From contig CAJPFN010000067.1 of assembly GCA_905339215.1 (NCBI GenBank), positions 27,289 to 91,288 on the forward strand: 64,000 nucleotides of DNA, written 5' to 3'. This document shows positions 1-9,921 of this stretch, piece by piece. This DNA comes from Rhizobiaceae bacterium (GTDB lineage: Bacteria; Pseudomonadota; Alphaproteobacteria; Rhizobiales; Rhizobiaceae). Made by a program: the position numbers and the translations under genes. The notes beneath the pieces were generated by a model. The model was not told the origin of the DNA and did no database searches. It saw nothing but the letters and a program-made list of their open reading frames with translations. Position 1 is the first letter of the stretch; each line of letters opens with the position of its first letter.

Positions 1-982
1 CGGGATTGGGCACGACGACCTGGCGGTCGAAACGGCCGGGCCTCAGCAGCGCCGGATCGAGAACGTCGGGCCGGTTGGTCGCAGCGATCAGGATGATGCC
101 CTCGTTCGCCTCGAAGCCGTCCATCTCGACGAGCAGCTGGTTGAGCGTCTGCTCGCGTTCGTCGTTGCCGCCGCCCAGCCCCGCGCCGCGGTGCCGGCCG
201 ACGGCATCGATCTCGTCGATGAAGATGATGCAGGGCGCATTCTTCTTGGCCTGCTCGAACATGTCGCGGACGCGGGAGGCGCCAACGCCGACGAACATCT
301 CGACGAAGTCAGAACCGGAGATGGTGAAGAACGGCACGTTGGCCTCGCCCGCGACCGAACGCGCCAGAAGTGTCTTGCCGGTGCCGGGAGGGCCGACGAG
401 CAGCACGCCGCGCGGGATCTTGCCGCCAAGCCGCTGGAACTTCTGCGGGTCGCGCAGGAACTCGACGATCTCCTCGAGATCCTCCTTGGCCTCGTCGACT
501 CCGGCGACGTCCTGGAACGTCACGCGCCCATGGGCTTCTGTGAGCAGCTTGGCCTTCGACTTGCCGAAGCCCATGGCCCGGCCCGAGCCGGACTGCATCT
601 GGCGCATGAAGAAGATCCACACGCCGAGGATCAGGATCATCGGCAGCCACGAAATCAGGTAGCCGAAGATGGAGTTCGAGCCGTCGGTCTCGGGCCGGGC
701 GTTGATGACGACGCCCTTGTCCTCGAGGCGGGCGACCAGGGTCGGGTCGCCAGGCGAGTAGGTCTGGAAGCCGACGCTGGAATCCACGTAGCTGCCGGTA
801 ATGCGGTCGCCGGCGATCGTCACCGACTTGACGCGGCCGCCGGACACATCCTGCAGGAACTCCGAATAGGCGATCTCTCGCGCCGCGCCGCGCTGCTGGG
901 GCGTCTGGAAGAGGTTGAACAGCGCGATCAGGAGAACGGCTATGATCGCCCAGAGCGCGAGGTTGCGGTAATTCGTGGTCAT
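1..982 (-). CDS. ftsH: ATP-dependent zinc metalloprotease FtsH (3' part outside window)
   Basis: FtsH is a membrane-anchored AAA+ protease that degrades misfolded and regulatory membrane and cytosolic proteins. About 327 N-terminal residues are visible, roughly half of the usual ~640. A first membrane segment lies at residues 8-24, then a periplasmic region, then a second membrane segment before the AAA domain. The Walker A motif GPPGTGKT is near residue 197, Walker B (IIFIDEID) near 253, and the arginine-finger region ends in GRFDR close to the window edge. The HExxH protease domain lies outside. The start is the ATG at 982. It lies about 100 bases downstream of tilS on the same strand, the usual tilS-ftsH order. 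Identification is secure. Confidence 0.96.
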   Translation of the reverse strand, partial: MTTNYRNLALWAIIAVLLIALFNLFQTPQQRGAAREIAYSEFLQDVSGGRVKSVTIAGDRITGSYVDSSVGFQTYSPGDPTLVARLEDKGVVINARPETDGSNSIFGYLISWLPMILILGVWIFFMRQMQSGSGRAMGFGKSKAKLLTEAHGRVTFQDVAGVDEAKEDLEEIVEFLRDPQKFQRLGGKIPRGVLLVGPPGTGKTLLARSVAGEANVPFFTISGSDFVEMFVGVGASRVRDMFEQAKKNAPCIIFIDEIDAVGRHRGAGLGGGNDEREQTLNQLLVEMDGFEANEGIILIAATNRPDVLDPALLRPGRFDRQVVVPNP

Positions 983-1083
983 CAAAGGTCCCGTTTGCGG
1001 CCCCGCCATCGACAGCGACAGGCAGGATAGTGGCTAACATAGGGAGGGCGTCCGGCATTGCCAAGCGCGACCCGGCGTCTCGG

Positions 1084-2442
1084 TTAAGCTTTCGCCCCTT
1101 TGTGGCCATGACAAGGCGGTGATCGGAAAGGCGGCGCGCCAACGACGCGCGCCACGGCGCGGGCCAGCGGCAGGTCGAAACACGGCAGAAAACGCGACCA
1201 CGGCAGCGCGAGGCGCCGGGCCGCCACGGGCGACGACGCTTCCTCCAGCAGCGTCGGACCGCTCGCACCCGCCCCGTCGCCCGAAAGCGCGGGCTCGGCG
1301 GACAGCGCGGCGCGCACGAGGCTCGATGGCGCCGTGGCTTCGCCGGATCCGAAAGCCGCCTTTCCTGCCGGCCCGACAACGGGACCCGCCGGGCCGTTCA
1401 GGCGGATGCGGAACCGGCCGTCCCAGACCATGCCGTCGACCGCCTCGGTCGGTTCGGGAAGGTTGCGTTGCTCGCGGAAGAGGAAAATGCCCCTTCGCCG
1501 GGCATCGACGACGGCTCGCGACAATGTGGCACGGAGCGGCCGGCCGGCGCGCCCGATCAGCGCGGCACAGCGCGGGAGGTCCGGCAGGTGTCCCACGCCG
1601 CCGACCGCCGCGAGCAGGGCGCGAAACGCATGCACGGCGGCATCCGTGTCCTGTGCATCGAGGAAGGCGGGATCGAGCCGGACCAGACCGCGCGACGGTG
1701 TGGAGCCGTGGGCATCGATCAACGCGGCGGCGCGGGCGGCAAGGTCGCGCCGCTTTCGTCCCGCCGCGACGATCGCCTCCGCGTCGACCGTCTGGTCGAC
1801 CGCGGATGCGCGCGATCGCAACCGGACTCGCTCGAAGGCAGGATTCTCGTTCGACGGATCGTCGATCCAGCCGATGCCGCGGCCGCGCAGGAACGCGCGC
1901 AGCGTCTCCCGCCTCGTCTCGAGAAGCGGGCGGACGAACCAGACGGATCCGTCGACCAGGGTCGCCGGCGCCATTCCGGCCAGGCCGATGCCTGGCCCGC
2001 GGCCGGCACGCATGACGACCGTCTCGGCCTGATCGTCAAGCGTATGTCCGCTCAGCACGATATCGGTGCCTGCTGCCTCCGCGGCCCCGGCGAGGAGACT
2101 GAGGCGCGCCTCGCGCGCCGCCGCTTGAAGGCCCGTAGCCGGCTTCCGCCCGGTCCATGGCAGGGTCAGGTGGTCGATGCCGAGTCCGGCGCAAAGGGCG
2201 GCGACTGCCGCCGCTTCGGCCGACGATTCGGCGCGCAGGCGGTGATCGACGGTCGTGGCAAGGATGCGTGTCGCCGGCGCGGCTCGGTCGCGCCACTCCC
2301 TGGCCAGAAGGAGGAGCGCCGTGGAATCGCTGCCGCCGGAAACGGCGACGACGATCGCCTTGCGCGAAGAAAGGTCGAAACGCCGGAAGGTGTCGGCGAG
2401 GCCGGACGCAGTCGGTTCCGCTTCGCGTGGAGCCGGCGTCAC
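1084..2442 (-). CDS. tilS: tRNA(Ile)-lysidine synthetase TilS
   Basis: TilS converts cytidine 34 of the tRNA-Ile CAU anticodon to lysidine, using ATP and lysine in the cytosol, so that the tRNA reads AUA. The protein is 452 residues. The N-type PP-loop SGGSDST is at residues 35-41, followed by a typical TilS core with TTVDHRLR and SGHTLDDQAET. The C-terminal part is Ala/Gly-rich and poorly conserved. It lies 10 bases downstream of cpoB and is followed by ftsH, the standard arrangement in Rhizobiales. The first ATG gives a normal family N-terminus, so no shorter start is needed. Confidence 0.95.
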   Translation of the reverse strand: MTPAPREAEPTASGLADTFRRFDLSSRKAIVVAVSGGSDSTALLLLAREWRDRAAPATRILATTVDHRLRAESSAEAAAVAALCAGLGIDHLTLPWTGRKPATGLQAAAREARLSLLAGAAEAAGTDIVLSGHTLDDQAETVVMRAGRGPGIGLAGMAPATLVDGSVWFVRPLLETRRETLRAFLRGRGIGWIDDPSNENPAFERVRLRSRASAVDQTVDAEAIVAAGRKRRDLAARAAALIDAHGSTPSRGLVRLDPAFLDAQDTDAAVHAFRALLAAVGGVGHLPDLPRCAALIGRAGRPLRATLSRAVVDARRRGIFLFREQRNLPEPTEAVDGMVWDGRFRIRLNGPAGPVVGPAGKAAFGSGEATAPSSLVRAALSAEPALSGDGAGASGPTLLEEASSPVAARRLALPWSRFLPCFDLPLARAVARVVGAPPFRSPPCHGHKGAKA

Positions 2443-2452
2443 CGTAATTGAC

Positions 2453-3406
2453 TCAGCACGAGGCTAGCGCCTGCTCCTGCTTGACGCGCTGCTTGAACTG
2501 CGCCGAGGCGTTGGGATAGCGCTTGCCGATCTCGCCGAGCGTTGCGCAGGCGAGGTCGCGCTGGTTCAGGCCGGCGAGCGACACGCCGAGCTTGAGCATC
2601 ATGTCCGGCGCCTTCTTCGACGACGGGAAATTGCGATTGGCCGCAAGGAAGATCTCGGCCGCGTCGCGGTACTTCTGCTGGCCGAGCAGCGCCTCGCCGA
2701 GCCAGTAGTGCGCGTCGGCCGTCTTGGCGTCCGCCGGATAGCGGTCGATGTGTTCGCGGAAGCCTGCCTCGGCGGTTTTGTAGTCGCCCGAGAGGATGAA
2801 CTCGTAGGAATTGCGGTAGAGTTCCTCGGGATCTCCCGCCGGCGGCAGCGCCGCGACGGTGGTGTCGTCCGCCGTCTCGTCAGCCTGAACGCCGCCGGCC
2901 GCCTGGTCGCCGGCTCCGGCGCCTTTCACGTTGCCGTCGGCGTCGAACACGATCGTGCCGAATGTCCTGGGCGGCTCGCCGGCAGTCGTCGCCCCACTGC
3001 CGTCAGAGGGCGCGGGCGTCCCGTCGGGCGCGGCCTGCGTGTCGGCTCCGGCGACGACGCGGCCGGACTTGGCGCCGGTATCGGACTTCTTCTGCTCGAG
3101 TTCCTGGAAGCGGAACTCGTTGTCCTCCTGCATCTTCCGCATCTGCTCCTGCATCTGCAGGATCTGGAAGTTGAGCTCCTCGATCGTGCCGTTCATCTGG
3201 CGGATCTGTTCTTCCAGGGCGGTGATGCGCGGGTCCCCCGCCTGGGCCACCTGGACTTCGGACCGCGTGCCGCCGCCGAAGACGCCTGGCAGGTCGACCT
3301 TCGGCAGGCGGAAGACGCCCTGGCCGCCGGAATCCTGCGCCCATGCACCGGCGCCTGAAAGGAGCAACATGGCGAGCGTGCCGCTGAGAATCGATCGGAA
3401 ACGCAT
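2453..3406 (-). CDS. cpoB: Tol-Pal system protein CpoB/YbgF
   Basis: CpoB is a periplasmic TPR protein that links peptidoglycan synthesis to Tol-Pal-driven outer-membrane constriction. The chosen ATG at 3406 gives 317 residues and a clean Sec signal peptide ending near AWAQ, with GAGAG-like Shine-Dalgarno bases just upstream. The frame stays open another 24 codons, but that extension has no signal character. After the signal comes a Gln/Glu-rich coiled coil (about residues 55-100), a low-complexity Ala/Gly/Asp linker, and three C-terminal TPR-like repeats beginning near ELYRNSYEF. It follows pal, from which it is separated by a hairpin terminator. Confidence 0.93.
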   Translation of the reverse strand: MRFRSILSGTLAMLLLSGAGAWAQDSGGQGVFRLPKVDLPGVFGGGTRSEVQVAQAGDPRITALEEQIRQMNGTIEELNFQILQMQEQMRKMQEDNEFRFQELEQKKSDTGAKSGRVVAGADTQAAPDGTPAPSDGSGATTAGEPPRTFGTIVFDADGNVKGAGAGDQAAGGVQADETADDTTVAALPPAGDPEELYRNSYEFILSGDYKTAEAGFREHIDRYPADAKTADAHYWLGEALLGQQKYRDAAEIFLAANRNFPSSKKAPDMMLKLGVSLAGLNQRDLACATLGEIGKRYPNASAQFKQRVKQEQALASC

Positions 3407-3499
3407 ATCTTCACTCTCTAGAAATATCCGGCCCGCGGCCGCCAGTTGCTTTTTATCAGCACCACAGACTTCGGCCAAATTTTGTTGGCGGCGCGCGGC

Positions 3500-3529
3500 A
3501 AAAAAATAGGGCGGCCGCGAGGGCCGCCC
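3500..3529 (-). terminator. Rho-independent terminator after pal
   Basis: An 8-bp perfect stem (GGGCGGCC at 3509-3516 with GGCCGCCC at 3522-3529) and a 5-base loop is followed, reading the minus strand, by a run of seven T (A tract at 3500-3506). It sits 25 bases beyond the pal stop and before cpoB, so it should end or attenuate the tol-pal transcript. cpoB-tilS would then rely on read-through or on a promoter in 3407-3499. Confidence 0.85.
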
Positions 3530-3554
3530 GACGAGTGCCGTAGTCGTTGGCGGA

Positions 3555-4052
3555 TCAGCTGCCGGCGCCGTTGAGTACGGTCACCGCGCGGCGGTTCTGC
3601 GACCAGCAGGAGATGTCGTCGCAGATCGCGACCGGCTTCTCCTTGCCGAAGGAAATGGTGCGGATGCGATTGGCGGCAACGCCCCGGGCCACGAGGAAGT
3701 CGCGTGTCGCGGCGGCGCGGCGGGCGCCCAGCGCGAGGTTGTATTCGCGCGTGCCGCGCTCGTCGGCATGGCCTTCCACCGTGATCGCGTAATTGCCGTA
3801 CTGGTTGAGCCATTGCGCCTGCTTGGCCAGCGTCTGCTGCGCGTCGGCGCGGATCACCGAAGAATCGGTGTCGAAGAAGATGCGGTCGCCGACATTCACG
3901 GTGAAGTCCTGCGAGGAGCCCGGCGTTGCGGCCCCCAGGCCGAGATCGGCAGCGCTATTTGGCACCTCTTTCGAGGCGCAGCCGGCGACGGCAAGCGTCG
4001 CCACGAGCGCCAGGGCGATGTGATTGAACGATCGTGTTGCGATGCGGCGCAT
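3555..4052 (-). CDS. pal: Peptidoglycan-associated lipoprotein Pal
   Basis: Pal anchors the outer membrane to peptidoglycan and interacts with TolB and TolA during constriction. From the ATG at 4052 the protein is 165 residues, with a lipoprotein signal peptide and lipobox LAVAGC (acylated Cys25). The frame is open upstream to 4103 but that start would bury the signal. The OmpA_C domain covers about residues 55-160 and includes the VEGHADERGTREYN segment that binds diaminopimelate. The stretch 4053-4285 upstream, between pal and tolB, holds two GTTAAC half-sites about 20 bases apart but no gene. Confidence 0.96.
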   Translation of the reverse strand: MRRIATRSFNHIALALVATLAVAGCASKEVPNSAADLGLGAATPGSSQDFTVNVGDRIFFDTDSSVIRADAQQTLAKQAQWLNQYGNYAITVEGHADERGTREYNLALGARRAAATRDFLVARGVAANRIRTISFGKEKPVAICDDISCWSQNRRAVTVLNGAGS

Positions 4053-4285
4053 CCCGCCTCTCCTTCGCAATTTGAGTGTCTTCGTTGATCGACCAGTAAC
4101 CACGATGAGGTTAACCGCCGCTCAAGAGACAAGGTTAACGAACAATTGCCGGTATCCCTCGCTATCGGCGTCCCTTGGCACCACATTGGACGCGGACCCG
4201 GCGGAAATACGGCCGAATAGCGGCCTTGGCATGGAAACGGACCCGATCAGGCCCGCTTCGACGCTTTGCCGGGCCTATGCCGAGA

Positions 4286-5599
4286 CTACTCCAGGAGCGG
4301 CGACCACGCCGGATCCGAAGCGAAGTTGGCGGTCGGGATCGCCTGCTCGTTGCGACCGGTCAGGTCGATCGTGTGCAGCCGCGGTCCGCCCGAGCCGGCG
4401 GCTTCGCGGAAGAACATCAGCACCCGCCCGTTCGGCGCCCAGGTCGGCCCTTCCTGCTGGAAGCCCGTCGACAGGATGCGCTCGCCCGATCCGTCGGTGC
4501 GCATGACGCCGATCTGGAACTGCCCTCCCGACTGCTTGGTGAAGGCGATCAGGTCTCCGCGCGGCGACCACACCGGCGTCGAATAGACGCCGTCGCCGAA
4601 CGAGATGCGGGACTGGCCCGATCCGTCGGCGCCCATCACGTAGATCTGCGCGCGGCCGCCGCGGTCCGACGTGAACACGACCTTGGAGCCGTCGGGCGAA
4701 TAGGAGGGCGAGGTGTCGATGGCGCTGGAGTCGGTGAGCCGCGTCGTCGTGCGGCTCCTCAGGTCCATGGCGAAGATGTTGGAATTGCCGTCCTCGCGCA
4801 GCAGGCTCATGATCACCTTCTGCCCGTCGGGCGAAAAGCGCGGCGCGAACGTCATGCCCGGGAAGTTGCCGACCAGTTCGCGCTGGCCGGTTTCGATCTG
4901 CAGCAGGTAGACCTGCGGCTGACCGCTCTCGTAGGACATGTAGGTGATTTCCTGGCGGTTCGGCGAAAACCGCGGCGTGAGCGCGATCGACCGCCCGTCC
5001 GAGAGGTAGCGCACGTTGGCGCCGTCCTGGTCCATGATCGCCAGGCGCTTCTTGCGCTGGTTCTTCGGCCCCGATTCGTCGATGAAGACGACGCGGGTGT
5101 CGAAGTAGCCCTTCTCGCCGGTCAGACGCTCGTAGATCGAATCGGCGATGATGTGGGCGATACGCCGCGCATTGGCCTTGTTGGCGAAGAACTGCTCGCC
5201 GATCAGCTGCTGGCCGGCGAACGTGTCCCACAGGCGGAACTCGGCGCGCAGGCGGCCGTCGGCCTCCTGGCTGACGCGGCCGGTGACCAGCGCCTGGGCG
5301 TTGATGACCTTCCAGTCCTCGAAGCGCGGCGCCTGGTCGGGGTTGCTGATCTTCTCGATGAAGGCGCCCTTGTCGATCGGCGCGAACAGGCCCGAGCGCT
5401 TCAGGTCGGCGGCGACGATCGCGGTGATCTCGGCGCCGACGCCGTCCGTCGAGACGAAATCGGGCAGCGCGATCGGCAGCGGCTCGATGTTGCCCTTGTT
5501 GACGTCGATCTCGACGAGCGCGCGGGCGGGCAGGGTCAAAGCGGCCATGCCCGACGCCAGCGCGCCGACGATCATCAGTGTTCTGAAAAATCCGTTCAT
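4286..5599 (-). CDS. tolB: Tol-Pal translocation protein TolB
   Basis: TolB is a periplasmic beta-propeller that binds Pal and receives TolA input. The ATG at 5599 gives 437 residues, with a Sec signal peptide ending near [10 protein letters not shown]. An AGAGG Shine-Dalgarno with 6-base spacing supports this start. A GTG at 5629, immediately after the tolA stop, would add ten residues and is the alternative. The N-terminal domain (to about residue 160) is followed by WD40-like PD40 repeats with recurring SPDG/SPNR motifs. It is cotranscribed with tolA upstream. Confidence 0.95.
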   Translation of the reverse strand: MNGFFRTLMIVGALASGMAALTLPARALVEIDVNKGNIEPLPIALPDFVSTDGVGAEITAIVAADLKRSGLFAPIDKGAFIEKISNPDQAPRFEDWKVINAQALVTGRVSQEADGRLRAEFRLWDTFAGQQLIGEQFFANKANARRIAHIIADSIYERLTGEKGYFDTRVVFIDESGPKNQRKKRLAIMDQDGANVRYLSDGRSIALTPRFSPNRQEITYMSYESGQPQVYLLQIETGQRELVGNFPGMTFAPRFSPDGQKVIMSLLREDGNSNIFAMDLRSRTTTRLTDSSAIDTSPSYSPDGSKVVFTSDRGGRAQIYVMGADGSGQSRISFGDGVYSTPVWSPRGDLIAFTKQSGGQFQIGVMRTDGSGERILSTGFQQEGPTWAPNGRVLMFFREAAGSGGPRLHTIDLTGRNEQAIPTANFASDPAWSPLLE

Positions 5600-5629
5600 C
5601 TTAAGCCTCTTGGTCGCGGGCGCGTTCAC

Positions 5630-6691
5630 TCAGAACATCTCGCTCGGATCGAAATGGACGATGACATCCGCCCACGCATCGTACTTGTCGGCGGGCAGGT
5701 TGTAGGGTGCGCACTGCAGGACGGCGCGGCGCGCGGATTCGGCCGCCGCGCGTTCGACGCCGGCCGAACCGCCGCCCGAGATGATTTCCGGACGTCCCTC
5801 GATCGCGCCGGACGGATCGAGGCGGAACTGGATCGACACCTTCAGCCCCTCGGCATCCAGCGCGCCGGCGGGAACGTTCCAGCAGCGCTGGATCTGGCCG
5901 CGCAGCGCATCCATCTCGCTTTGCGACAGCTTCGAGCCGCTTGTCGTGCGGTCGCCGCCGAGCGCCGCCTGATCGGTCGAGCGCTTGGCGCCACCGCCGG
6001 CCGCCTTGTCCTTGTTGAGCAGGGCGGCAACCTCGTCGGCGTTGAATTCCTTCTCTTCGGACTTCGGCTTCGAAGCCTCCTTCTTGGTCGGCTTTTCGGC
6101 GTCCTTGCGGTCGGGCGCCTTGGCGGTCTGCGCCAGCGGCGGCTGCGGGCGCGCCTCGGGCGAAGGCGCGCTTTCCGGCAGCTTCACGCTCTCGGCTTCC
6201 GGTGTCTCGGCGACGGCGGTCTCAGGCGCCGGATCGGGCTTGACCTCCTGCTTCGGCTGCGGCTGCGGCGTCACCTCGGTGGCGGGAACCGGCTCCGGCT
6301 TCGGCTCGGGCGGCTTGACCGGCTCCGGCTTCTTTTGCTCGACCGGTTTCGGCGCCGGCTCGGGCGCTGGCGCCGGCGCCTCCGCCGCCTTCACCGGGCG
6401 CGGTTTTTCGACCGGCGTCGGCGGCGTGTCCAGGTCGATGGAATTGTCCCCGACCTTCTCGGCCTCGGCGACCACCTCGGGCTTCGTTGTCGGCAGCGGC
6501 GCCGGCTTCTCGGCCATCGGCGCCTTCTTGTCTCCCTGCTGGACCTGGGTGATCGATTCCACCGGGATGATGTCGACCGGCAGAGCCTCGACGTCGGCGA
6601 CCTCGAACGCACGCGGCGCCGACAGCGATACGAGGCCGAAGCCCAGCAGCATCGCGTGCAACGTCACCGATGTGATGAGGCCGGCCTTCAT
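5630..6691 (-). CDS. tolA: Tol-Pal system protein TolA
   Basis: TolA is the inner-membrane protein that spans the periplasm and couples TolQR proton flow to TolB-Pal. The 353-residue protein has one N-terminal membrane segment (about residues 4-24), then a long Pro/Lys/Glu/Ala-rich stretch (about 60-230) rather than the Ala/Lys helical domain of enterobacteria, as is usual in alphaproteobacteria. The C-terminal TonB-like domain (about 260-350) contains CAPYNLP. It follows tolR by six bases and precedes tolB. Confidence 0.93.
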   Translation of the reverse strand: MKAGLITSVTLHAMLLGFGLVSLSAPRAFEVADVEALPVDIIPVESITQVQQGDKKAPMAEKPAPLPTTKPEVVAEAEKVGDNSIDLDTPPTPVEKPRPVKAAEAPAPAPEPAPKPVEQKKPEPVKPPEPKPEPVPATEVTPQPQPKQEVKPDPAPETAVAETPEAESVKLPESAPSPEARPQPPLAQTAKAPDRKDAEKPTKKEASKPKSEEKEFNADEVAALLNKDKAAGGGAKRSTDQAALGGDRTTSGSKLSQSEMDALRGQIQRCWNVPAGALDAEGLKVSIQFRLDPSGAIEGRPEIISGGGSAGVERAAAESARRAVLQCAPYNLPADKYDAWADVIVHFDPSEMF

Positions 6692-6697
6692 CCGCCC

Positions 6698-7150
<453 letters not shown>

Positions 7151-7161
7151 TCGTCAGCTCC

Positions 7162-7872
7162 TCAGGCCTTCTGGCCGACCTTTTCATCGATTTGGCGCGA
7201 GAGTATGGCGGAGAATTCGTCCGCGAAGCCCTCCATGCGCACGGCGATCTTGCCGGCGTCGGACGACAGCTTGTTGTAGGCGACGACCGCGGGGATCGCG
7301 GCCAGGAGGCCGATGGCGGTCGCCAGCAGCGCCTCTGCAATGCCGGGCGCGACGACGGCGAGGTTGGTCGACTTCGATCCGGCGATCGCCTGGAACGAGG
7401 TCATGATGCCGACGACGGTGCCGAACAGGCCGATGAAGGGTGCGGCCGAGCCGACGGTGGCGAGGAAGCCGAGCCGGCCCTCGAGACGCTCCATCTCGCG
7501 CGTCAGCGCCAGATCCATCGCCTTGTCGATGCGCGTCTGCAGGGCGAGGGGCGACTTGGCCCCCTTCTCGAACGACTTCTTCCATTCGCGCATCGCCGCC
7601 ACGAAGATCGAGCCCATGCCGGTCGTCTTGCGTTCGGAGAGGTTGCGGTAGAGCTCCTCCAGCGACTGGCCGGACCAGAACACCTGCTCGAAGCGGTTCA
7701 GCGCCAGGCGCATGCGACTGTAGGCGATCAGCTTGTCGACGATGATGGCCCAGGTCCAGATCGACGCGCCGAGCAGGCCGACCATCACCGTCTTGACCAC
7801 CCATCCTGCCTGCCAGAACAGGGCCCAGACGGAAATGGCTGCGCCGGGCTCGGCGAGAGTGAGGTTTTCCAT
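7162..7872 (-). CDS. tolQ: Tol-Pal system protein TolQ
   Basis: TolQ forms the inner-membrane proton channel with TolR that energises TolA. The 236-residue protein has three membrane helices (about residues 15-38, 130-155 and 165-190), with the conserved GLFGTVVGIM and ATAIGLLAAIPAVVAYN segments of MotA/TolQ/ExbB channels. It is the first gene of the tolQRAB-pal run. The 220 bases upstream, to ybgC, contain a CtrA-like box at 8063-8077. Confidence 0.96.
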   Translation of the reverse strand: MENLTLAEPGAAISVWALFWQAGWVVKTVMVGLLGASIWTWAIIVDKLIAYSRMRLALNRFEQVFWSGQSLEELYRNLSERKTTGMGSIFVAAMREWKKSFEKGAKSPLALQTRIDKAMDLALTREMERLEGRLGFLATVGSAAPFIGLFGTVVGIMTSFQAIAGSKSTNLAVVAPGIAEALLATAIGLLAAIPAVVAYNKLSSDAGKIAVRMEGFADEFSAILSRQIDEKVGQKA

Positions 7873-8062
7873 GTTCGATCAGTCCTTAAGATTCCGGACG
7901 CCGCGGCGGCGATCCCTCGCGCATCCAATCCCCGCCCCTGCGGGCGTCTTCCGGAATTGCCCCGAAATGCGCTGACAGCGGCCTTTTCGAGGCGAAATTT
8001 GGTAAAAGGAAGGCGCTCGGATTCCCGCCGATTTGCATCGATCCCTTCATGGACCGTTATGG

Positions 8063-8077
8063 TTAAGAAGGGGTTAG
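8063..8077. promoter_or_regulatory. CtrA-like binding site upstream of tolQ
   Basis: TTAAGAAGGGGTTAG matches the CtrA consensus TTAA-N7-TTAA with one mismatch in the last base. It lies in the 226-base intergenic stretch between ybgC and tolQ, where a promoter for the tol-pal operon would be expected. The assignment rests on the motif alone. Confidence 0.4.
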
Positions 8078-8093
8078 GACTTGTGGCGCGGGA

Positions 8094-8567
8094 TCAGGCC
8101 CTATCGGAAGGCATGAAGACCTTCACCCACTCCTTCGGGAAGCGCCGCGGGCGGCCGCCTTCGCCGACGATGGCAGCCTCCACCTTCGCCTCGACCAGCA
8201 CCTCGCCGCCGCGGCAGATCTGCTGCGCCATGAAGATGCGTGCGCCGGTGATGTTGTCGGTGCGCGTGTCGATGGTGAGGATGTCGTCGATGCGCGCCGG
8301 CGCGAGGAAGTCGAGCTCCATGCGGCGCACCACCCAGACCAGCTTCTCGCCGTGCTTGCCCTCGGCGAGCTCGGTGTGGTGGACGCCGGCGAGACGGAGG
8401 AAGTCGGAGCGGCCGCGCTCGAAGAACTCGAGATAGCGCGCGTGGTAGACGACGCCGGAGAAATCGGTGTCGGCGAAGTAGACCCGCGCCATGATGCGGT
8501 GGCCGAACGGGGTGAGCGCCCCGGAAAGGCCGGCTGTCAGCCGGTCGGATTCACCATGATCGTCCAT
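8094..8567 (-). CDS. ybgC: Tol-Pal-associated acyl-CoA thioesterase YbgC
   Basis: YbgC is a hotdog-fold thioesterase encoded with the tol genes in most proteobacteria. It hydrolyses short or long acyl-CoA and is linked to phospholipid metabolism. The ATG at 8567 gives 157 residues and has an AAAGGAAAG Shine-Dalgarno; an in-frame start at 8612 is less likely. The active-site segment FADTDFSGVVYHARYLEFFERGRSD appears in parts, with the catalytic aspartate in YFADTDFSGVVYH. It is divergent from the GH5 gene, 58 bases apart. Confidence 0.93.
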   Translation of the reverse strand: MDDHGESDRLTAGLSGALTPFGHRIMARVYFADTDFSGVVYHARYLEFFERGRSDFLRLAGVHHTELAEGKHGEKLVWVVRRMELDFLAPARIDDILTIDTRTDNITGARIFMAQQICRGGEVLVEAKVEAAIVGEGGRPRRFPKEWVKVFMPSDRA

Positions 8568-8625
8568 CACGCTTTCCTTTTGCCGCGTCGGCTGACACTT
8601 GTCTTTGCGCAACCCGGCACTTCCG

Positions 8626-9876
8626 ATGGCATCATTGGCTTACCCAATCAAGACGAGCGTCGCCGCGCTGCTGGCGATTCTTCTCGCCGCGGCGCCCGCC
8701 ACGGCGGCGTCCTTCTCCGCCAAGCGCGGCATCAACCTCGACCTGTGGACGACCTGGCCGGACGAGACGCGCTGGAACGACCGCTCCGTCATCCTGCCCT
8801 TTCCGGAGTGGCGCCGTACGATTGACGGCGCGGACTTCGCCGGACTGAAGGCCGCCGGCTTCGATTTCGTGCGCATGCCGGTCGATCCGGCGGCGCTGCT
8901 GTCGGCGCAGACCGCGGGCTTCAGCGACCTTCTCTACGCCTCCGTTCTCGATTCGGCGCGGCTGGCGAATGCCGCGGGCCTGAAGGTCATCGTCGACCTG
9001 CACGCCATCCCTGCCGGCGGCAACCGCGCCATCGGCACCTATCAGCTGCTGGAGGATGCGGCGCTGTTCGATCGCTACCTCGACGCCGTGCGCTGGCTGG
9101 CGCGGACGGTTTCGCGGGAAGACCCTTCGCTGGTCGCGCTTGAACTGATGAACGAGCCGGTGACCGGATGCGAGGGCGCCGAGGCGCGCGCCTGGGCCGA
9201 GCGGCTGAAGCGGCTCTACGCGGCCGCGCGCGCTTCGGCCACGCGCACGACGCTGGTGCTGTCAGGAAGTTGCTGGGGCGGCGCCGAAGGTCTCGCCGCG
9301 CTCGATCCGCGTGACTTCCCCGACGACAACCTGATCTGGTCTTTCCACTCCTATGCCCCGTTCGTGCTGACCCACCAGGGCGCGACCTGGACGGGCGGCT
9401 TCGTTCGCTGGGTCACCGGCCTCCCCTATCCGCCCCATTCGGTTCCCCGTGCCGAACTCGACGCCATCGTCGCCGGCATCAAGGAGAAGATCGCGGCCGA
9501 GGCGTCGTGGACCGAACGCCAGGGCCAGCTTTCCTACTTCGACGAGCTCCTCGCCGAAACCGACACGCCCGAACGCCTTGCCGCGACGATGGCCGAGCCT
9601 TTCGAGCGCGTTTCGGCATGGGCGAGAAAATACGGAATTGCGCCCGGCGACATCCTGCTCGGCGAATTCGGCATGATCCGTCAGGAATACGGTAACGGCT
9701 ATGTCGTCCCGTCCGCCCAGCGCGCCGCCTACTATCGCGACGTGATCGACCTCGCCGAACGCCACGGCTTCACCTGGTCGATGTGGAGCTATGGCGGCGC
9801 TTTCGGCGTGGTCGAGGAATTCGACGGGCGCAAGGCCGAGCCGGACGTCATGGAGATGGTGCGCCGGCTGCCCTGA
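8626..9876 (+). CDS. Secreted glycoside hydrolase family 5 (endoglucanase-like)
   Basis: This is predicted to be an exported beta-glycosidase acting on beta-1,4 or related glucans. The ATG at 8626 gives 416 residues with a signal peptide ending AAAPATAA; a TTG at 8599 is possible. The GH5 TIM-barrel signatures are VIVDLHAIPAGGN on strand 3, LELMNEP with the acid/base glutamate (near residue 180), and ILLGEFG with the nucleophile glutamate (near 345). No carbohydrate-binding module is seen. It stands between ybgC and ruvB, on the opposite strand to both neighbours, so it is probably its own unit. The substrate cannot be fixed from sequence. Confidence 0.88.
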   Translation: MASLAYPIKTSVAALLAILLAAAPATAASFSAKRGINLDLWTTWPDETRWNDRSVILPFPEWRRTIDGADFAGLKAAGFDFVRMPVDPAALLSAQTAGFSDLLYASVLDSARLANAAGLKVIVDLHAIPAGGNRAIGTYQLLEDAALFDRYLDAVRWLARTVSREDPSLVALELMNEPVTGCEGAEARAWAERLKRLYAAARASATRTTLVLSGSCWGGAEGLAALDPRDFPDDNLIWSFHSYAPFVLTHQGATWTGGFVRWVTGLPYPPHSVPRAELDAIVAGIKEKIAAEASWTERQGQLSYFDELLAETDTPERLAATMAEPFERVSAWARKYGIAPGDILLGEFGMIRQEYGNGYVVPSAQRAAYYRDVIDLAERHGFTWSMWSYGGAFGVVEEFDGRKAEPDVMEMVRRLP

Positions 9877-9921
9877 CCCGGCATCGGCCGCCCGGACCCG
9901 CCGCCCCCTCGCCTGCCGCCC

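Noticed and set aside
4104..4140. CtrA site upstream of pal
   Set aside because: The two TTAAC half-sites are about 20 bases apart, not the seven needed for a full box.
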